A stretch of DNA of 64,000 nt from Ciceribacter ferrooxidans (GCF_004137355.1 NZ_SDVB01000170.1:1-64000), one strand, 5' to 3'. Counted from the stretch's first letter, positions 9,233-22,556 are shown. The notes: generated from the letters alone by a model not told the origin. Made by a program: numbers and translations.

Positions 9233-10102
9233 TCAGTTGCGGTGCAGGAAATCGAGGAGCGCCGCGTCGAAACGATCGCTCTCCTCCAACTGCATCGTGT
9301 GCCCGCTGCGCTCGAACATCTCGATCGTCAACCGGGCGAAATCGCCCCGGAACGGCTCCCATGCCGCGGGCGGCGCGATGAGGTAGTCGAAGCGCCCGAG
9401 GGTGAGGAGCACCGGCGCCGTGACGCCGCGCGCGAGTGCGTGCATGTCGATGTCACGGAACACCTCGCCCCACAGATGATCGAAGCCGATGTCGTTGATC
9501 CAGACGCCGTCCCATAGCGGACGTGCGTCGAAGCCTGCGTCGAACCAGCTGCGGGCGCCGAGCCGGATCAGCAGATGCTTGAAGCGCTCGTGCGGATGGG
9601 CGGCGATGTCACCGGCGAGTTTCGCCATCTCGCGGTCGAAGATCAGCTTGCGCGCGGCCGAGGCTTCCGCCGCCCAGCGGCGTTCCGCCCACTCTGCGAG
9701 ATCGGCCCCCTGGTTCGGGCCGGTGCCGGCGAGGACGACGTGGGATACGCGATCGGGAAACCGGCGCGCATATTCGAGCGCCATGTAGCCATGGCCCGAA
9801 TGCCCGAGAACGGCGAAGCGCTCCAGCCTGAAGGACTGCCGCGCCAGTTCGATGTCGTCGATGATCCGGTCGAAGGCAAAGTCGCTCGCCTCCGCCGGCC
9901 GGACCGGGCGGGCGAAGCATCTGTGATCGACGAAGTGGAGGCGGACCGAACGGCGAAGTCCGGGCGAGAAGGTCCGCGCGTAGTAAAGGCTGCTGCCGAT
10001 GACCAGCACCGGGAGCCCCTGCCCTTCGATCGCGTAGCCGAGCTCGAAGATACCCGAGCGAATGATGCCGCGCTCGGCGCGGCCGTAATCCAGTTCTTCC
10101 AT
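9233..10102 (-). CDS. Alpha/beta-fold hydrolase
   Basis: A 289-residue alpha/beta hydrolase starting at ATG 10100-10102 (MEELDYGRAERG); the longer frame upstream has no family resemblance. The likely nucleophile serine sits in VLGHSGHGYMALEYA (nucleophile elbow G-H-S-G-H, with His where Gly is usual). The acid is probably Asp in LGRFDYLIAP and the catalytic His is in ERSGHTMQLEE near the C terminus. The substrate cannot be told from the sequence; esterases, peptidases and dehalogenases share this fold. It has no signal peptide. It is a single gene, convergent with the MarC-family gene. Confidence 0.8.
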   Translation of the reverse strand: MEELDYGRAERGIIRSGIFELGYAIEGQGLPVLVIGSSLYYARTFSPGLRRSVRLHFVDHRCFARPVRPAEASDFAFDRIIDDIELARQSFRLERFAVLGHSGHGYMALEYARRFPDRVSHVVLAGTGPNQGADLAEWAERRWAAEASAARKLIFDREMAKLAGDIAAHPHERFKHLLIRLGARSWFDAGFDARPLWDGVWINDIGFDHLWGEVFRDIDMHALARGVTAPVLLTLGRFDYLIAPPAAWEPFRGDFARLTIEMFERSGHTMQLEESDRFDAALLDFLHRN

Positions 10103-10366
10103 GATGATGTATCCGGTAGTGCGGTTCGCCGCGCCGTGTCGGGCGCCGGGAACCGGACGTTGATTCAGGAAAACACACGAGCGCAGCTCGGCAAAAGGCC
10201 GGCGGCGACGTGCAATGGTTTTCATGGTCAAGGTCGCTAACGGATCAGGCGCATGGACTTTCTCCCGGAGCCTTGTGAGGCGAGGATCGCCGCCGGCAGC
10301 AATACCGATCCTGCCGGAGGAGGACAAGATGTGAGGCGCGACGCGAGCAGCCCGCGGAAGCTCAGC

Positions 10367-10621
10367 TCAGCGCTGCGCTTTCAGGATGCGTTTCCAGATC
10401 GTGCCGCCGAGATAGCGGTTGAACACGACGAAATAGGCGACGATCAGCGCGAACAGAACGAAGGCCGGCAGGCCATTCAACTGAAAACCGCCCTCCGTGC
10501 GGCCGCCGGTCACCGAGGCAACCAGAAAGCCGAGCACGAAAAAGGCGGTGAAGAAATCGAGCAGCGCCGCGAGCACGATGCGCCAGGTCGCGGGTCCGGT
10601 ATCCGTTTTCGTCTCTCCCAT
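10367..10621 (-). CDS. Small two-helix membrane protein, RDD-like
   Basis: An 84-residue protein (MGETKTDTGPATWRIV) with a purine-rich GGGGG site before the ATG. Two hydrophobic segments are visible, about residues 15-41 and 52-69. The C-terminal GGTIWKRILK resembles the GGT.GKR.L motif of RDD-family membrane proteins, and Asp in LLDFFTAF fits the first helix of that family, so I call it RDD-like. Function is unknown. It is located 65 bases downstream of ssb on the same strand. Confidence 0.65.
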   Translation of the reverse strand: MGETKTDTGPATWRIVLAALLDFFTAFFVLGFLVASVTGGRTEGGFQLNGLPAFVLFALIVAYFVVFNRYLGGTIWKRILKAQR

Positions 10622-10686
10622 CGAAAGCCCCCTTTCGGATCAACGAGAAGATATGGCGCGCGCCCGGCCGGACGGTGGTCCCTGAA

Positions 10687-11190
10687 TCAGAACGGGATGT
10701 CGTCGTCGAGATCGCGCGAGAAATTGCCGCCGCCGCCCTGGTTGCCGGTGCGGGCCGGCGCACGGGACGGCTGGTTGTAATCGTCGCCGTAGCCGCCGCC
10801 GAAGTCGTTGCCGCCACGCGAGGCGCCGCCGCCCTCGCCGCGACCGCCGAGCATGGTCAGGTTGGAATTGAAGCCCTGCAGGACGACTTCGGTCGAATAG
10901 CGGTCGTTGCCGCTCTGGTCCTGCCACTTGCGGGTTTGCAGCTGGCCCTCGACATAGACCGTCGAGCCCTTCTTCAGGTACTGTTCGGCGACCTTGCAGA
11001 GACCTTCGTTGAAGATCACCACGGTGTGCCACTCGGTCTTTTCCTTGCGTTCGCCGGTGTTGCGGTCGCGCCAGGATTCGGACGTCGCAATGCGCAGGTT
11101 GGCGATAGGACGGCCGTCCTGGGTCCGGCGGATTTCCGGATCCGCGCCGAGATTCCCGATCAGAATTACCTTGTTTACGCTACCAGCCAT
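10687..11190 (-). CDS. ssb: Single-stranded DNA-binding protein
   Basis: SSB coats single-stranded DNA during replication, repair and recombination. The protein is 167 residues. I use ATG 11188-11190 ([15 protein letters not shown]) rather than one three codons earlier, because it gives the standard N terminus and has AAGGTG about eight bases ahead. The OB fold covers about residues 1-112. A glycine-rich linker follows, and the tail ends in DLDDDIPF, the acidic tip that recruits partner proteins. It is divergent from uvrA, and the shared intergenic region carries an SOS box. Confidence 0.97.
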   Translation of the reverse strand: MAGSVNKVILIGNLGADPEIRRTQDGRPIANLRIATSESWRDRNTGERKEKTEWHTVVIFNEGLCKVAEQYLKKGSTVYVEGQLQTRKWQDQSGNDRYSTEVVLQGFNSNLTMLGGRGEGGGASRGGNDFGGGYGDDYNQPSRAPARTGNQGGGGNFSRDLDDDIPF

Positions 11191-11312
11191 AACACACACC
11201 TTGGGAAGAGAGGGCGCCGGACCGGCCGCGCCCGCATTTGTCGATTTCCGCCACCTTAAACCAATCGCCGGCCCCGATGGAAAGTCTTAACCGTTAATCC
11301 ACAGCGAAAAAT

Positions 11313-11327
11313 GTTCTTTATTTGTTC
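11313..11327. promoter_or_regulatory. LexA (SOS) box between ssb and uvrA
   Basis: The sequence GTTCTTTATTTGTTC is an exact match to the alphaproteobacterial LexA operator GTTC-N7-GTTC. It lies 123 bases upstream of the ssb start and 122 bases upstream of the uvrA start, so it could control either or both. The consensus is established knowledge for Rhizobiales; the control of these two genes is inferred from position. Confidence 0.85.
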
Positions 11328-11448
11328 TAGTGATTGTCTATGATCCTGTCAACCGACTCGAAATGTGACCCGTGACGTCCTGTTGCGCCTCGACAGAGGC
11401 ACAGTGATGACTAAATAAGGACTGTCCTTCTCCAAGCGAGCCTTGTCC

Positions 11449-14370
<2,922 letters not shown>

Positions 14371-14373
14371 AAG

Positions 14374-14997
14374 ATGATCCTGATCGGGCAGTATGACTCC
14401 TCTTTCGTTCGCCGCGTCGGCATCGCGCTGACGCTCTACCGTCTTCCGTTCGAGCATCGGCCCTGGTCGGTTTTCGGCGACGGCGAGAAGATCCAGGCGC
14501 TCAATCCGCTGATGCGGGTGCCGACGATGGTGCTGGACGACGGGACCGTGCTGGTCGACAGCGTCACCATTCTCGACCATGTCGACAGCCTCGTTCCCGA
14601 GGCCGACCGCCTCTGGCCGGCACCGGGCGAACGCCGGCATGCCTTGAAGGTGATGGCGCTGGCGACGGGATTTGCGGACAAGGGCGTGAGCCTGTTCTAC
14701 GAACTCGTGCTGCACAAGGTGCCGGCGGAGGTCTGGATGGACCGCTGCCGGTCGCAGATGCGCGCGACACTGAACGCACTCGAGGCCGATCGCGCCGGCC
14801 GGCCGACGCCGTTCTGGTTCGGCGACAGGATCACGCACGCCGATATCGCGGTCGCCTGCGCGCTGCGCCACATCGGAGACTCCCATCCGGGCTTCATATC
14901 GGCGTCCGAGGTGCCGGCACTTGCCGCGCACGGCGAGCGCCTCGAAACCCTGCCGGTTTTCAAGACGATTTCCCAGCCATTCATCCCGCCGGCATGA
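14374..14997 (+). CDS. Glutathione S-transferase family protein
   Basis: A 207-residue protein with the two-domain GST layout. The N-terminal thioredoxin-like domain (about residues 1-78) begins MILIGQYDSSFVRRVGIAL and contains NPLMRVPTMVLDDG, where the cis-proline VPT sits, and LVDSVTILDHVD, the glutathione gamma-glutamyl contact region (Asp-Ser). The helical C-terminal domain follows, with FWFGDRITHADIAVACAL, the usual N-capping motif. It starts three bases after uvrA and is probably cotranscribed with it. The physiological substrate is unknown. Confidence 0.88.
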   Translation: MILIGQYDSSFVRRVGIALTLYRLPFEHRPWSVFGDGEKIQALNPLMRVPTMVLDDGTVLVDSVTILDHVDSLVPEADRLWPAPGERRHALKVMALATGFADKGVSLFYELVLHKVPAEVWMDRCRSQMRATLNALEADRAGRPTPFWFGDRITHADIAVACALRHIGDSHPGFISASEVPALAAHGERLETLPVFKTISQPFIPPA

Positions 14998-15068
14998 GAA
15001 CGGTCGCGCGGCACCGACAATGAGCAACGCGAAAGGGCCTTGGCCCTGACCGCGAAGGAGGAGAGAGG

Positions 15069-15872
15069 ATGACCCAGTCAGGCACAATCCGCACCGGCAT
15101 CGGCGGCTGGACCTTCGATCCGTGGGAAGGCACCTTCTATCCGGAGAAGCTGCCGAAGAAGAGGCAGCTCGAATATGCGAGCCGCGAGCTGATGGCGATC
15201 GAGGTCAACGGCACCTACTACTCCAGCCAGAAGCCGGAGACCTTCGCCAAATGGGCGTCGGACGTGCCGGAGAATTTCGTCTTTTCGCTGAAGGCGAGCC
15301 GTTTCTGCACCAACCGCAAGGTGCTCGCCGAGGCGGGGCCGTCCGTCGAAAAATTCCTGACCCAGGGGATCACCGAACTCGGCGCGCATCTCGGGCCAAT
15401 CCTCTGGCAGTTCATGGGAACGAAGAAGTTCGAACCGGAGGATTTCGAGGCCTTTCTGGCGCTGCTGCCGAAGAGCCAGGACGGGATCGCGTTGCGGCAT
15501 GTGGTCGAGCCACGACACGCCTCGTTCCAGGTACCGGAATTCATAGCGCTCTTGAAGAAATACGAGGTCGCGGCGGTCTGCGCCGATCATCACGACTATC
15601 CGATGTTCGCCGATCCGACGGCCGATTTCGTCTATGCGCGGCTGCAGAAGGGAGAGGACGACATCCCCACCTGCTATCCGGAAAAGGAAGTCGAGGCCTG
15701 GGCCGGCCGGCTAAAGCGCTACGCCGCCGGAGCGATGCCGGACGACCTGCCGAAAATTGCCGAAGAGGAGACCGTGGCGAAGAAGCCGCGGGACGTCTTC
15801 GCCTTCTTCATTACCGGTGGCAAGGTCAATGCGCCGAACGGCGCAAGGGTGCTGCAGGCGGCGGTTTCCTGA
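15069..15872 (+). CDS. DUF72 (YecE-like) family protein
   Basis: A 267-residue protein of the DUF72/YecE family, a TIM-barrel-like group of unknown biochemical role. Features seen are GIGGWTFDPWEGTFYPE at the N terminus, IEVNGTYYS near residue 45, FVFSLKASRF near 75 and GPILWQF near 109, all typical of the family. The ATG at 15069 is preceded by AAGGAGG. It lies 71 bases downstream of the GST gene on the same strand and may belong to the same unit. Nothing in the neighbourhood indicates its function. Confidence 0.85.
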   Translation: MTQSGTIRTGIGGWTFDPWEGTFYPEKLPKKRQLEYASRELMAIEVNGTYYSSQKPETFAKWASDVPENFVFSLKASRFCTNRKVLAEAGPSVEKFLTQGITELGAHLGPILWQFMGTKKFEPEDFEAFLALLPKSQDGIALRHVVEPRHASFQVPEFIALLKKYEVAAVCADHHDYPMFADPTADFVYARLQKGEDDIPTCYPEKEVEAWAGRLKRYAAGAMPDDLPKIAEEETVAKKPRDVFAFFITGGKVNAPNGARVLQAAVS

Positions 15873-15880
15873 AGCCGAAA

Positions 15881-15905
15881 CTGTCATATGACAAAATTGT
15901 GACGC
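15881..15905. promoter_or_regulatory. Candidate Pho-box-like element
   Basis: Upstream of the Na/phosphate cotransporter gene, CTGTCAT at 15881-15887 is an exact half of the PhoB consensus on the plus strand. On the minus strand, GCGTCAC and TTGTCAT (15888-15905) form two direct halves with the 11-base period of a Pho box, matching 11 of 14 positions. TGTCATATGACA at 15882-15893 is also a perfect palindrome. Neither orientation gives a perfect two-half site on one strand, so the call is tentative. Confidence 0.4.
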
Positions 15906-16024
15906 CGGCGAATCTGGGATATGGTCCGTCGTGTTGCCGACCTCATCGGGGCCGGAAATAGCGGAGGCTTTCCGGCTGCGGCCCGGAGCGGCCGCTTCCC
16001 CTCACAACGCCTTCCGGGTTCCTC

Positions 16025-17677
16025 ATGTCGGGCATCGTCGTCTTCATCAATCTCGCCGGCGCCGTCGCGCTTCTCCTGTGGGCGACGCGCATGGTGCGCA
16101 CCGGCATCGAACGCGCCTACGGCCATGTGCTGAAAGACAAGCTGCGGCTCGCCGTCGGCAACCGGGTCACCGCCGGCGTCGCAGGCTTTGCGCTGGCCGT
16201 GGCACTACAGAGCGCGACCGCCGTCGCGCTGATCGTCGCCTCCTTCGTCGCCGGCGGCTATGTCTCGTCGGGGATCGGCATCGCCACCCTGCTCGGCGCC
16301 GATTTCGGTTCGGCCTTCGTCGTGCGCATCCTGCGTCACGACCTGTCGCTCCTGATCCCGATCCTGCTGCTGATGGGCACCGTGGCATTCCGCGCCTCGG
16401 AAACCCGTGGCTGGCGACAGGCGGGCCGCATCTTCTTCGGGCTCGGCCTGCTGCTCCTTTCGCTCAGGCTGATCGGCGAGGCCTCCGACCCGCTGCGCAC
16501 CAGCCAGATCCTGCCGCTCCTCATCAACTATCTCTCGCGGGACTGGATCACCGCCTTCCTTCTTTCGGCGCTCCTCGCCTGGGCCTTCCATTCCAGCGTC
16601 GCGACGATCCTGCTCTTCGCCTCGCTGGCGGACCGCGGGCTGCTGCCGCCGGTGCTGATCATTCCGATGGTGCTCGGCGCGAATTTCGGCGCGGCGGTGA
16701 TCGGCGCGATGCTCACCAAGAACGCCGAAAGCGCCGCCCGCGTCGTGCCGCTCGGCAATGTCGTCATCCGCGGGCTCGGCACGCTTGCCGCACTCGCCGT
16801 CCAGCTCGTCTTCGTGGTGCCTTCGGAGCTTTTCGCGAGCCACCCCGGCGACGCCGTCGTGATGGTGCACCTAGCGCTCAACGGCGCGGTGCTTCTCCTC
16901 GGCCTGCCGTTTGCCGGCATCGTGGCCCGCCTGCTCGAACGCCTGCTGACGAAGCCGGTCGCCGCCGAGGCGGAGGGACCGGAAGAGCGTCTCTCGGCGC
17001 TCAACCCGACCGACCTCGCCAACCCGAAACAGGCGATCGCCAACGCCACCCGCGAGGTGCTGAGCGTCTGCGACAAGACCGAGGTGATGCTGAACCGCAT
17101 CTTCGAGCTCTACGAGACCTTCGATCCGAAGAAGCTGCAGCGCCTCGAGGCGCTCGACGACGAGATCGACCGCACCCATCGCGACATCAAGTTCTATCTC
17201 GCGCGGATTTCCGAAAGCGCGCTCGACGAGGAGTCGGCGGCGCAGTCGCAGAACCTGCTGAGCGCTGCGATCAAGGTGGAGCAGGCGGCGGACATCATCG
17301 CCCAGAACATGGCGACGAGAGCGCGCAAGAAGCACGATCGCAAGGTCGCCTTCTCCGACGAGGGCTGGAGCGAGCTGAAAGCGATGCACAACGAAGTGGT
17401 CAAGAACGCGCGCCTCGCCTTCAACCTGCTGGTCGACCGCGATGTCGAATATGCCCGCCAGCTCGTCGCCCGCAAGGAGGTTGTGCGCAACCTCGTGCGC
17501 CAGAGCGAGGAGCGGCACCTGCAGCGGCTGCGCGATGGCAATATCGCAAGCTTCGAATCGAGCTCGCTGCATATCGACACCATGCGGGACCTCAAGGAGA
17601 TCAATTCGCTGGTCGCCTCGATCGGCTATCCGCTGCTTGAGGACGAGGGCATGCTGCGGCGGAGCCGCCTGCTCTGA
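16025..17677 (+). CDS. Na/Pi cotransporter family protein with PhoU-like C-terminal domain
   Basis: A 550-residue protein with two parts. Residues 1 to about 310 are a membrane domain with the Na/phosphate cotransporter repeats: ALQSATAVALIVASFVAGG near 58 and a second copy, FHSSVATILLFASLADRG, near 193, each with the QS/HS-T signature. A cytoplasmic helical region from about 340 to 550 resembles PhoU, with repeated long amphipathic helices. Proteins of this NptA/YjbB type import or export phosphate and may sense it through the PhoU-like tail. No obvious Shine-Dalgarno precedes the ATG. A Pho-box-like element lies about 120-145 bases upstream. Confidence 0.87.
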   Translation: MSGIVVFINLAGAVALLLWATRMVRTGIERAYGHVLKDKLRLAVGNRVTAGVAGFALAVALQSATAVALIVASFVAGGYVSSGIGIATLLGADFGSAFVVRILRHDLSLLIPILLLMGTVAFRASETRGWRQAGRIFFGLGLLLLSLRLIGEASDPLRTSQILPLLINYLSRDWITAFLLSALLAWAFHSSVATILLFASLADRGLLPPVLIIPMVLGANFGAAVIGAMLTKNAESAARVVPLGNVVIRGLGTLAALAVQLVFVVPSELFASHPGDAVVMVHLALNGAVLLLGLPFAGIVARLLERLLTKPVAAEAEGPEERLSALNPTDLANPKQAIANATREVLSVCDKTEVMLNRIFELYETFDPKKLQRLEALDDEIDRTHRDIKFYLARISESALDEESAAQSQNLLSAAIKVEQAADIIAQNMATRARKKHDRKVAFSDEGWSELKAMHNEVVKNARLAFNLLVDRDVEYARQLVARKEVVRNLVRQSEERHLQRLRDGNIASFESSSLHIDTMRDLKEINSLVASIGYPLLEDEGMLRRSRLL

Positions 17678-17719
17678 CGGGCGAAACCGCTTCCGTCTTC
17701 TTCTCGGATCACCAGTCGC

Positions 17720-18616
17720 TCAAGAGCCGGCGGCCTCGCCGGCCGGCGCCTTGCGGGCGAGCCAGCGCGGATTGAAGACGTTCATCACCAGACCGAGGAC
17801 GATGAGCGCGGCGGCCATCACCCGCAGCGGCCCGAAATCCTCGCCGAGCACCAGGGCTGCCGACGACATGCCGAAGACCGGGACGAGCAGCGAGAACGGC
17901 GCGACGGTCGAAACCCCGTAACGGCTGATCATCGCTCCCCAAACCGCGAAACCGAAGACGGTCGCACCATAAGCGACGAAGAGTACCGCCCCTGCCCCTT
18001 CGAGGTTGAGGTTCGCCAATGCCTGCAGGTCGCGGTCCCAGCCCTCGAAGAGAGCGGAGATGATGAAAAGTGGGATCGGCGGCACGAGGCTCACCCAGAC
18101 CATCAGGTTCAGCATCTGAACCTTGCCGACCTTCTTCATCAGCATGTTCGAGCAGGCCCAGGCGACAGCGGCGGCAAGAACGAGCACGAGGCCCGCGACG
18201 GTGAACGTACCATCGATCGAGCTGGCGATGAGCGCGACTCCGGAAAAGGCGAGGATCATGCCGGCAACCTGCAGCGGCCGCGGCCGGTCACCGTAAAGGA
18301 GAAAGGCGAGCAGGACGGTGAAGAAGGCCTGCGACTGCAGGAGCAGCGAGGCTAGGCCGGGCGGTGCGCCGACATTCATGCCGATGAAGAGGAAGGAGAA
18401 CTTCACCACGCCGAGCATCAGGCCGATGCCGAGGATCAGCCGCCACGGCACATCCGGCCGGCGGATGAAGAAGGCGAGCGGCACGGCGGCAAAAAGGAAG
18501 CGGAGCGCGGAAAAGAGAAGCGGCGGGAAATTGTCGAGGCCGAGCTTGATGACCACGAAATTGAAGCCCCAGACGGCGGCGACGAGGACGAGCATCAGGA
18601 TGTGAAGGGGCGACAT
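17720..18616 (-). CDS. eamA: EamA-type O-acetylserine/cysteine exporter (DMT family)
   Basis: A 298-residue membrane protein with about ten hydrophobic helices in two EamA repeats. Stretches such as AAVWGFNFVVIKLGLDNFPP, GLASLLLQSQAFFTVLLAF and APFSLLVPVFGMSSAALVLGE closely resemble E. coli EamA, the exporter of O-acetylserine and cysteine, so I use that name. Start ATG 18614-18616 (MSPLHILMLVLVAAVWG) after GGAGAT; the frame upstream runs antisense into nnrD-coding DNA. The function is by similarity only; related DMT proteins export other amino acids. It follows nnrD on the same strand by 71 bases. Confidence 0.8.
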   Translation of the reverse strand: MSPLHILMLVLVAAVWGFNFVVIKLGLDNFPPLLFSALRFLFAAVPLAFFIRRPDVPWRLILGIGLMLGVVKFSFLFIGMNVGAPPGLASLLLQSQAFFTVLLAFLLYGDRPRPLQVAGMILAFSGVALIASSIDGTFTVAGLVLVLAAAVAWACSNMLMKKVGKVQMLNLMVWVSLVPPIPLFIISALFEGWDRDLQALANLNLEGAGAVLFVAYGATVFGFAVWGAMISRYGVSTVAPFSLLVPVFGMSSAALVLGEDFGPLRVMAAALIVLGLVMNVFNPRWLARKAPAGEAAGS

Positions 18617-18687
18617 GGGGGCGAATCTCCGGCGTGCTGGTGGACGATCGATACACCCTCGCCCGCGCTTGCGAAAAACGTATTCTG

Positions 18688-20169
18688 CTAATGCCAGCGA
18701 TCGATATGGTTGATGAGGGTCTCCGCGGTGAGGCTCGCGCCGGCCCGGCATGCCGCCTCTCCATGCAGCCAGACACCGGCCGCCGCCGCCTCGAAGGCCG
18801 GCACGCCCTGCGCCAGAAGCCCGCCGATGATGCCGGCGAGCACATCGCCCGATCCGGCGGTGGCGAGAGAGGCGGGAGCATTCTCGTTGATGACGGCGCG
18901 GCCGTCCGCCGCGGCGATCACGCTGTCGGCGCCCTTGTAGACGACGGCCGCGTTGGCGCGCGCGGCGGCCTGCCTTGCCCGGTCGACCTTGCTCAGCGCC
19001 GGATCGGCGGCGAGATCGGGGAAGAGCCTCGCGAACTCGCCCTCGTGCGGCGTCAGCACCAGACGTGGCGCTCCATCCGCAAAGGCTGAGAAGAGCGCCT
19101 TCGGGTCCTCCGCGAAGGCGCTGATGCCGTCGGCGTCGAGGACGAGGTGCCGGCAGGCGGCGGCGAGCGCGGCGACGAAGGCGCGGGCCTTCGGGCCCAC
19201 GCCGAAACCGGGTCCGAGGACGAAGGTGGCGCGCCGCTCGTCGCGAAGGTAGTCGGCGAGGTCGCTCTCGGTGTCGACCGCTTTCAGCATCACGGCGGTC
19301 AGGTGGGCAGCGTTGGCCGCCGCCGCTTCCGTTGGCGAGACGACGGTGACGAGCCCCGCCCCTGCCCTCAGACCCGCGGCGGCGGCGAGCCGTGCGGCGC
19401 CCGTCGCGGTGGCCGGTCCCGAAAAGACGGTGAGATGGCCGCGGCGGAACTTGTGGGCGGCGGCATCGGCCGTGGGCATGGACGTCCGCCACTCCTGCGG
19501 GCCGTTGACGAAGAGGCGCTCGTCCTTGGCCTCGACGAGGCGGAACGGGATGCCGATGTCGAAGGTTTCGACCGTGCCGCAATAGAGCCGGCCGGGAAGC
19601 AGGAGATGGCCCGGCTTGCGGGTCATGAAGGTGACGGTGTGGTGCGCCCGGAAGGCGGCCCCCATGACGGCGCCGGTGCGCCCATCTATCCCCGAAGGCA
19701 AGTCGACGGCAACAACCGGCAGGCCGGCCTCATCGACCCGCCGCACGACGTCGGCGACGACGGGCGGCACCGCGCGGGCGAGCCCTGCCCCGAAGATCGC
19801 ATCGACGATCACGTCGCCCTCAGCCGGGCGCCAGGTTTCGAGCGGTTCTCCAGGGATCGGGCAATGCGAGCGGGCCGTTGCGGCATCCCCCTTGAGCTTC
19901 GCCGGATCGCCCAGATGAAAAACGGCGACCGCAGCGCCAGCCGCCCGCAGGGCGCGCGCCGCGACATAGCCGTCGCCGCCGTTGTTGCCGGGACCGCACA
20001 GGACGACGAAGCGTTCTCCACCGGGAAAGAGCCTGAGGACGGCGGCGGCGACCGCCTGCCCCGCCTTCTCCATCAGGCCGAAGGAATCAATGCCCGACGC
20101 CGCAGCCGCAGCGTCCACCTCTCCCATCGCCGACGGCGTCAGCAGCCAGTTGTCGCGTCCCTTTGCCAT
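18688..20169 (-). CDS. nnrD: Bifunctional NAD(P)HX epimerase / ADP-dependent dehydratase
   Basis: This enzyme repairs hydrated NAD(P)H. The N-terminal half (about 1-215) is the YjeF-N epimerase, with CGPGNNGGDGYVAARAL near 59-75 and VAVDLPSGIDG. The C-terminal half (about 230-493) is the ribokinase-like dehydratase, with LTPHEGEFARLF and the conserved ATAGSGDVLAGIIGGLLAQG. Both active-site regions look intact. Start at ATG 20167-20169 (MAKGRDNWLLTPS); an upstream extension in the frame is not family-like. The protein is 493 residues, the usual size for the fused form. It is divergent from glnB. Confidence 0.93.
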   Translation of the reverse strand: MAKGRDNWLLTPSAMGEVDAAAAASGIDSFGLMEKAGQAVAAAVLRLFPGGERFVVLCGPGNNGGDGYVAARALRAAGAAVAVFHLGDPAKLKGDAATARSHCPIPGEPLETWRPAEGDVIVDAIFGAGLARAVPPVVADVVRRVDEAGLPVVAVDLPSGIDGRTGAVMGAAFRAHHTVTFMTRKPGHLLLPGRLYCGTVETFDIGIPFRLVEAKDERLFVNGPQEWRTSMPTADAAAHKFRRGHLTVFSGPATATGAARLAAAAGLRAGAGLVTVVSPTEAAAANAAHLTAVMLKAVDTESDLADYLRDERRATFVLGPGFGVGPKARAFVAALAAACRHLVLDADGISAFAEDPKALFSAFADGAPRLVLTPHEGEFARLFPDLAADPALSKVDRARQAAARANAAVVYKGADSVIAAADGRAVINENAPASLATAGSGDVLAGIIGGLLAQGVPAFEAAAAGVWLHGEAACRAGASLTAETLINHIDRWH

Positions 20170-20854
<685 letters not shown>

Positions 20855-20915
20855 AACATCCGTCCTCTTCCGGAGGCGGACCAGTCTATCGTCATCTCAC
20901 CCAAGGAATTCGATA

Positions 20916-22325
20916 ATGACGACCGCAAACGACATTCTGAAGCAAATCAAGGATAACGACGTCAAGTTCGTCGACCTGCGCTTTACCGACCCGAAGGGCA
21001 AATTGCAGCACGTCACGATGGACGTCTGCTGCGTCGATGAGGACATGTTCGCCGACGGCGTCATGTTCGACGGTTCCTCGATCGCCGGCTGGAAGGCGAT
21101 CAACGAGTCCGACATGGTTCTGATGCCCGATCCGGCGACCGTTCACATGGACCCGTTCTTCGCACAGTCGACCATGGTCATCATGTGCGACATCCTCGAT
21201 CCCATTTCGGGCGAAGCCTATAACCGCGACCCGCGCGGCACCGCCAAGAAGGCGGAAGCCTACCTCAAGGCCTCGGGCATCGGCGACACGATCTTCGTCG
21301 GTCCGGAAGCGGAATTCTTCGTCTTCGACGATGTGAAGTACAAGGCCGATCCCTACAACACCGGCTTCAAGCTCGACTCGTCGGAACTTCCGTCGAACGA
21401 CGACACCGACTACGAGACCGGCAACCTCGGCCACCGTCCGCGCGTCAAGGGCGGCTATTTCCCGGTTCCGCCGGTCGACAGCCTGCAGGACATGCGTTCC
21501 GAAATGCTGACCGTGCTCGCCGAAATGGGCGTCACCGTCGAAAAGCATCACCATGAGGTCGCGGCTGCCCAGCATGAGCTCGGCGTCAAGTTCGACGCGC
21601 TGGTGCGCAACGCCGACAAGATGCAGATCTACAAGTATGTCGTTCACCAGGTCGCCAATGCCTACGGCAAGACCGCGACCTTCATGCCGAAGCCGATCTT
21701 CGGCGACAACGGCTCGGGCATGCACGTCCACATGTCGATCTGGAAGGACGGCAAGCCGACCTTCGCCGGCGACGAATACGCCGGTCTTTCCGAAACCTGC
21801 CTCTACTACATCGGCGGCATCATCAAGCACGCGAAGGCGATCAACGCCTTCACCAACCCGTCGACCAACTCCTACAAGCGTCTGGTCCCTGGCTATGAGG
21901 CACCGGTTCTGCTCGCCTACTCGGCGCGCAACCGTTCGGCTTCCTGCCGCATTCCGTTCGGCTCCAACCCGAAGGCCAAGCGCGTCGAGATCCGCTTCCC
22001 CGACCCGACCGCCAACCCGTATCTCGCCTTCGCGGCGATGCTGATGGCCGGCCTCGACGGGATCAAGAACAAGATCCATCCCGGCAAGGCAATGGACAAG
22101 GACCTCTACGACCTGCCGCCGAAGGAGCTGAAGAAGATCCCGACGGTGTGCGGCTCGCTGCGCGAGGCACTCGAATCGCTCGACAAGGACCGCAAGTTCC
22201 TGACCGCCGGCGGCGTCTTCGACGACGACCAGATCGACTCGTTCATCGAGCTGAAGATGCAGGAGGTCATGCGTTTCGAAATGACCCCGCATCCGGTCGA
22301 ATACGACATGTACTACTCGGTCTGA
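20916..22325 (+). CDS. glnA: Glutamine synthetase type I
   Basis: GlnA makes glutamine from glutamate, ammonia and ATP, the main ammonium-assimilation step. The protein is 469 residues, the length of the enterobacterial dodecameric enzyme. It starts [15 protein letters not shown] at ATG 20916, after AAGGAA. Motifs seen are [34 protein letters not shown] (ATP/ammonia site) and [12 protein letters not shown]. Tyr398 in KDLYDLPP is the adenylylation site, so activity is regulated by GlnE. It is cotranscribed with glnB and followed by a clear terminator. Confidence 0.98.
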   Translation: MTTANDILKQIKDNDVKFVDLRFTDPKGKLQHVTMDVCCVDEDMFADGVMFDGSSIAGWKAINESDMVLMPDPATVHMDPFFAQSTMVIMCDILDPISGEAYNRDPRGTAKKAEAYLKASGIGDTIFVGPEAEFFVFDDVKYKADPYNTGFKLDSSELPSNDDTDYETGNLGHRPRVKGGYFPVPPVDSLQDMRSEMLTVLAEMGVTVEKHHHEVAAAQHELGVKFDALVRNADKMQIYKYVVHQVANAYGKTATFMPKPIFGDNGSGMHVHMSIWKDGKPTFAGDEYAGLSETCLYYIGGIIKHAKAINAFTNPSTNSYKRLVPGYEAPVLLAYSARNRSASCRIPFGSNPKAKRVEIRFPDPTANPYLAFAAMLMAGLDGIKNKIHPGKAMDKDLYDLPPKELKKIPTVCGSLREALESLDKDRKFLTAGGVFDDDQIDSFIELKMQEVMRFEMTPHPVEYDMYYSV

Positions 22326-22365
22326 TCCGGGTTTCCTCCGGCCCTCGGGCTGGTGGACGGACAAG

Positions 22366-22398
22366 CCGGCGACGCCACGCGTCGCCGGTTTTTCTTTT
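22366..22398 (+). terminator. Rho-independent terminator of glnBA
   Basis: A perfect nine-base-pair GC stem (ccggcgacg / cgtcgccgg) with a five-base loop, followed directly by tttttcttttt, lies 41 bases after the glnA stop. Confidence 0.93.
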
Positions 22399-22556
22399 TG
22401 ATTCAGATTGAAGTGCCTTTTTCCTGATATCTCACTTCAGGATTATGGCACGCGAAATCACCTTTCCTCCTCACGCAGGGCGCGATAGGCTTCCTGCTCG
22501 AGACTCGCCTGCCCGCGCCACCGGCGCACCGCCTTCCGTTCTTCTCCGGAGTTCCG

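Noticed and set aside
20892-22364. 490-codon minus-strand frame opposite glnA
   Set aside because: Antisense of glnA; it also covers the glnA terminator region.
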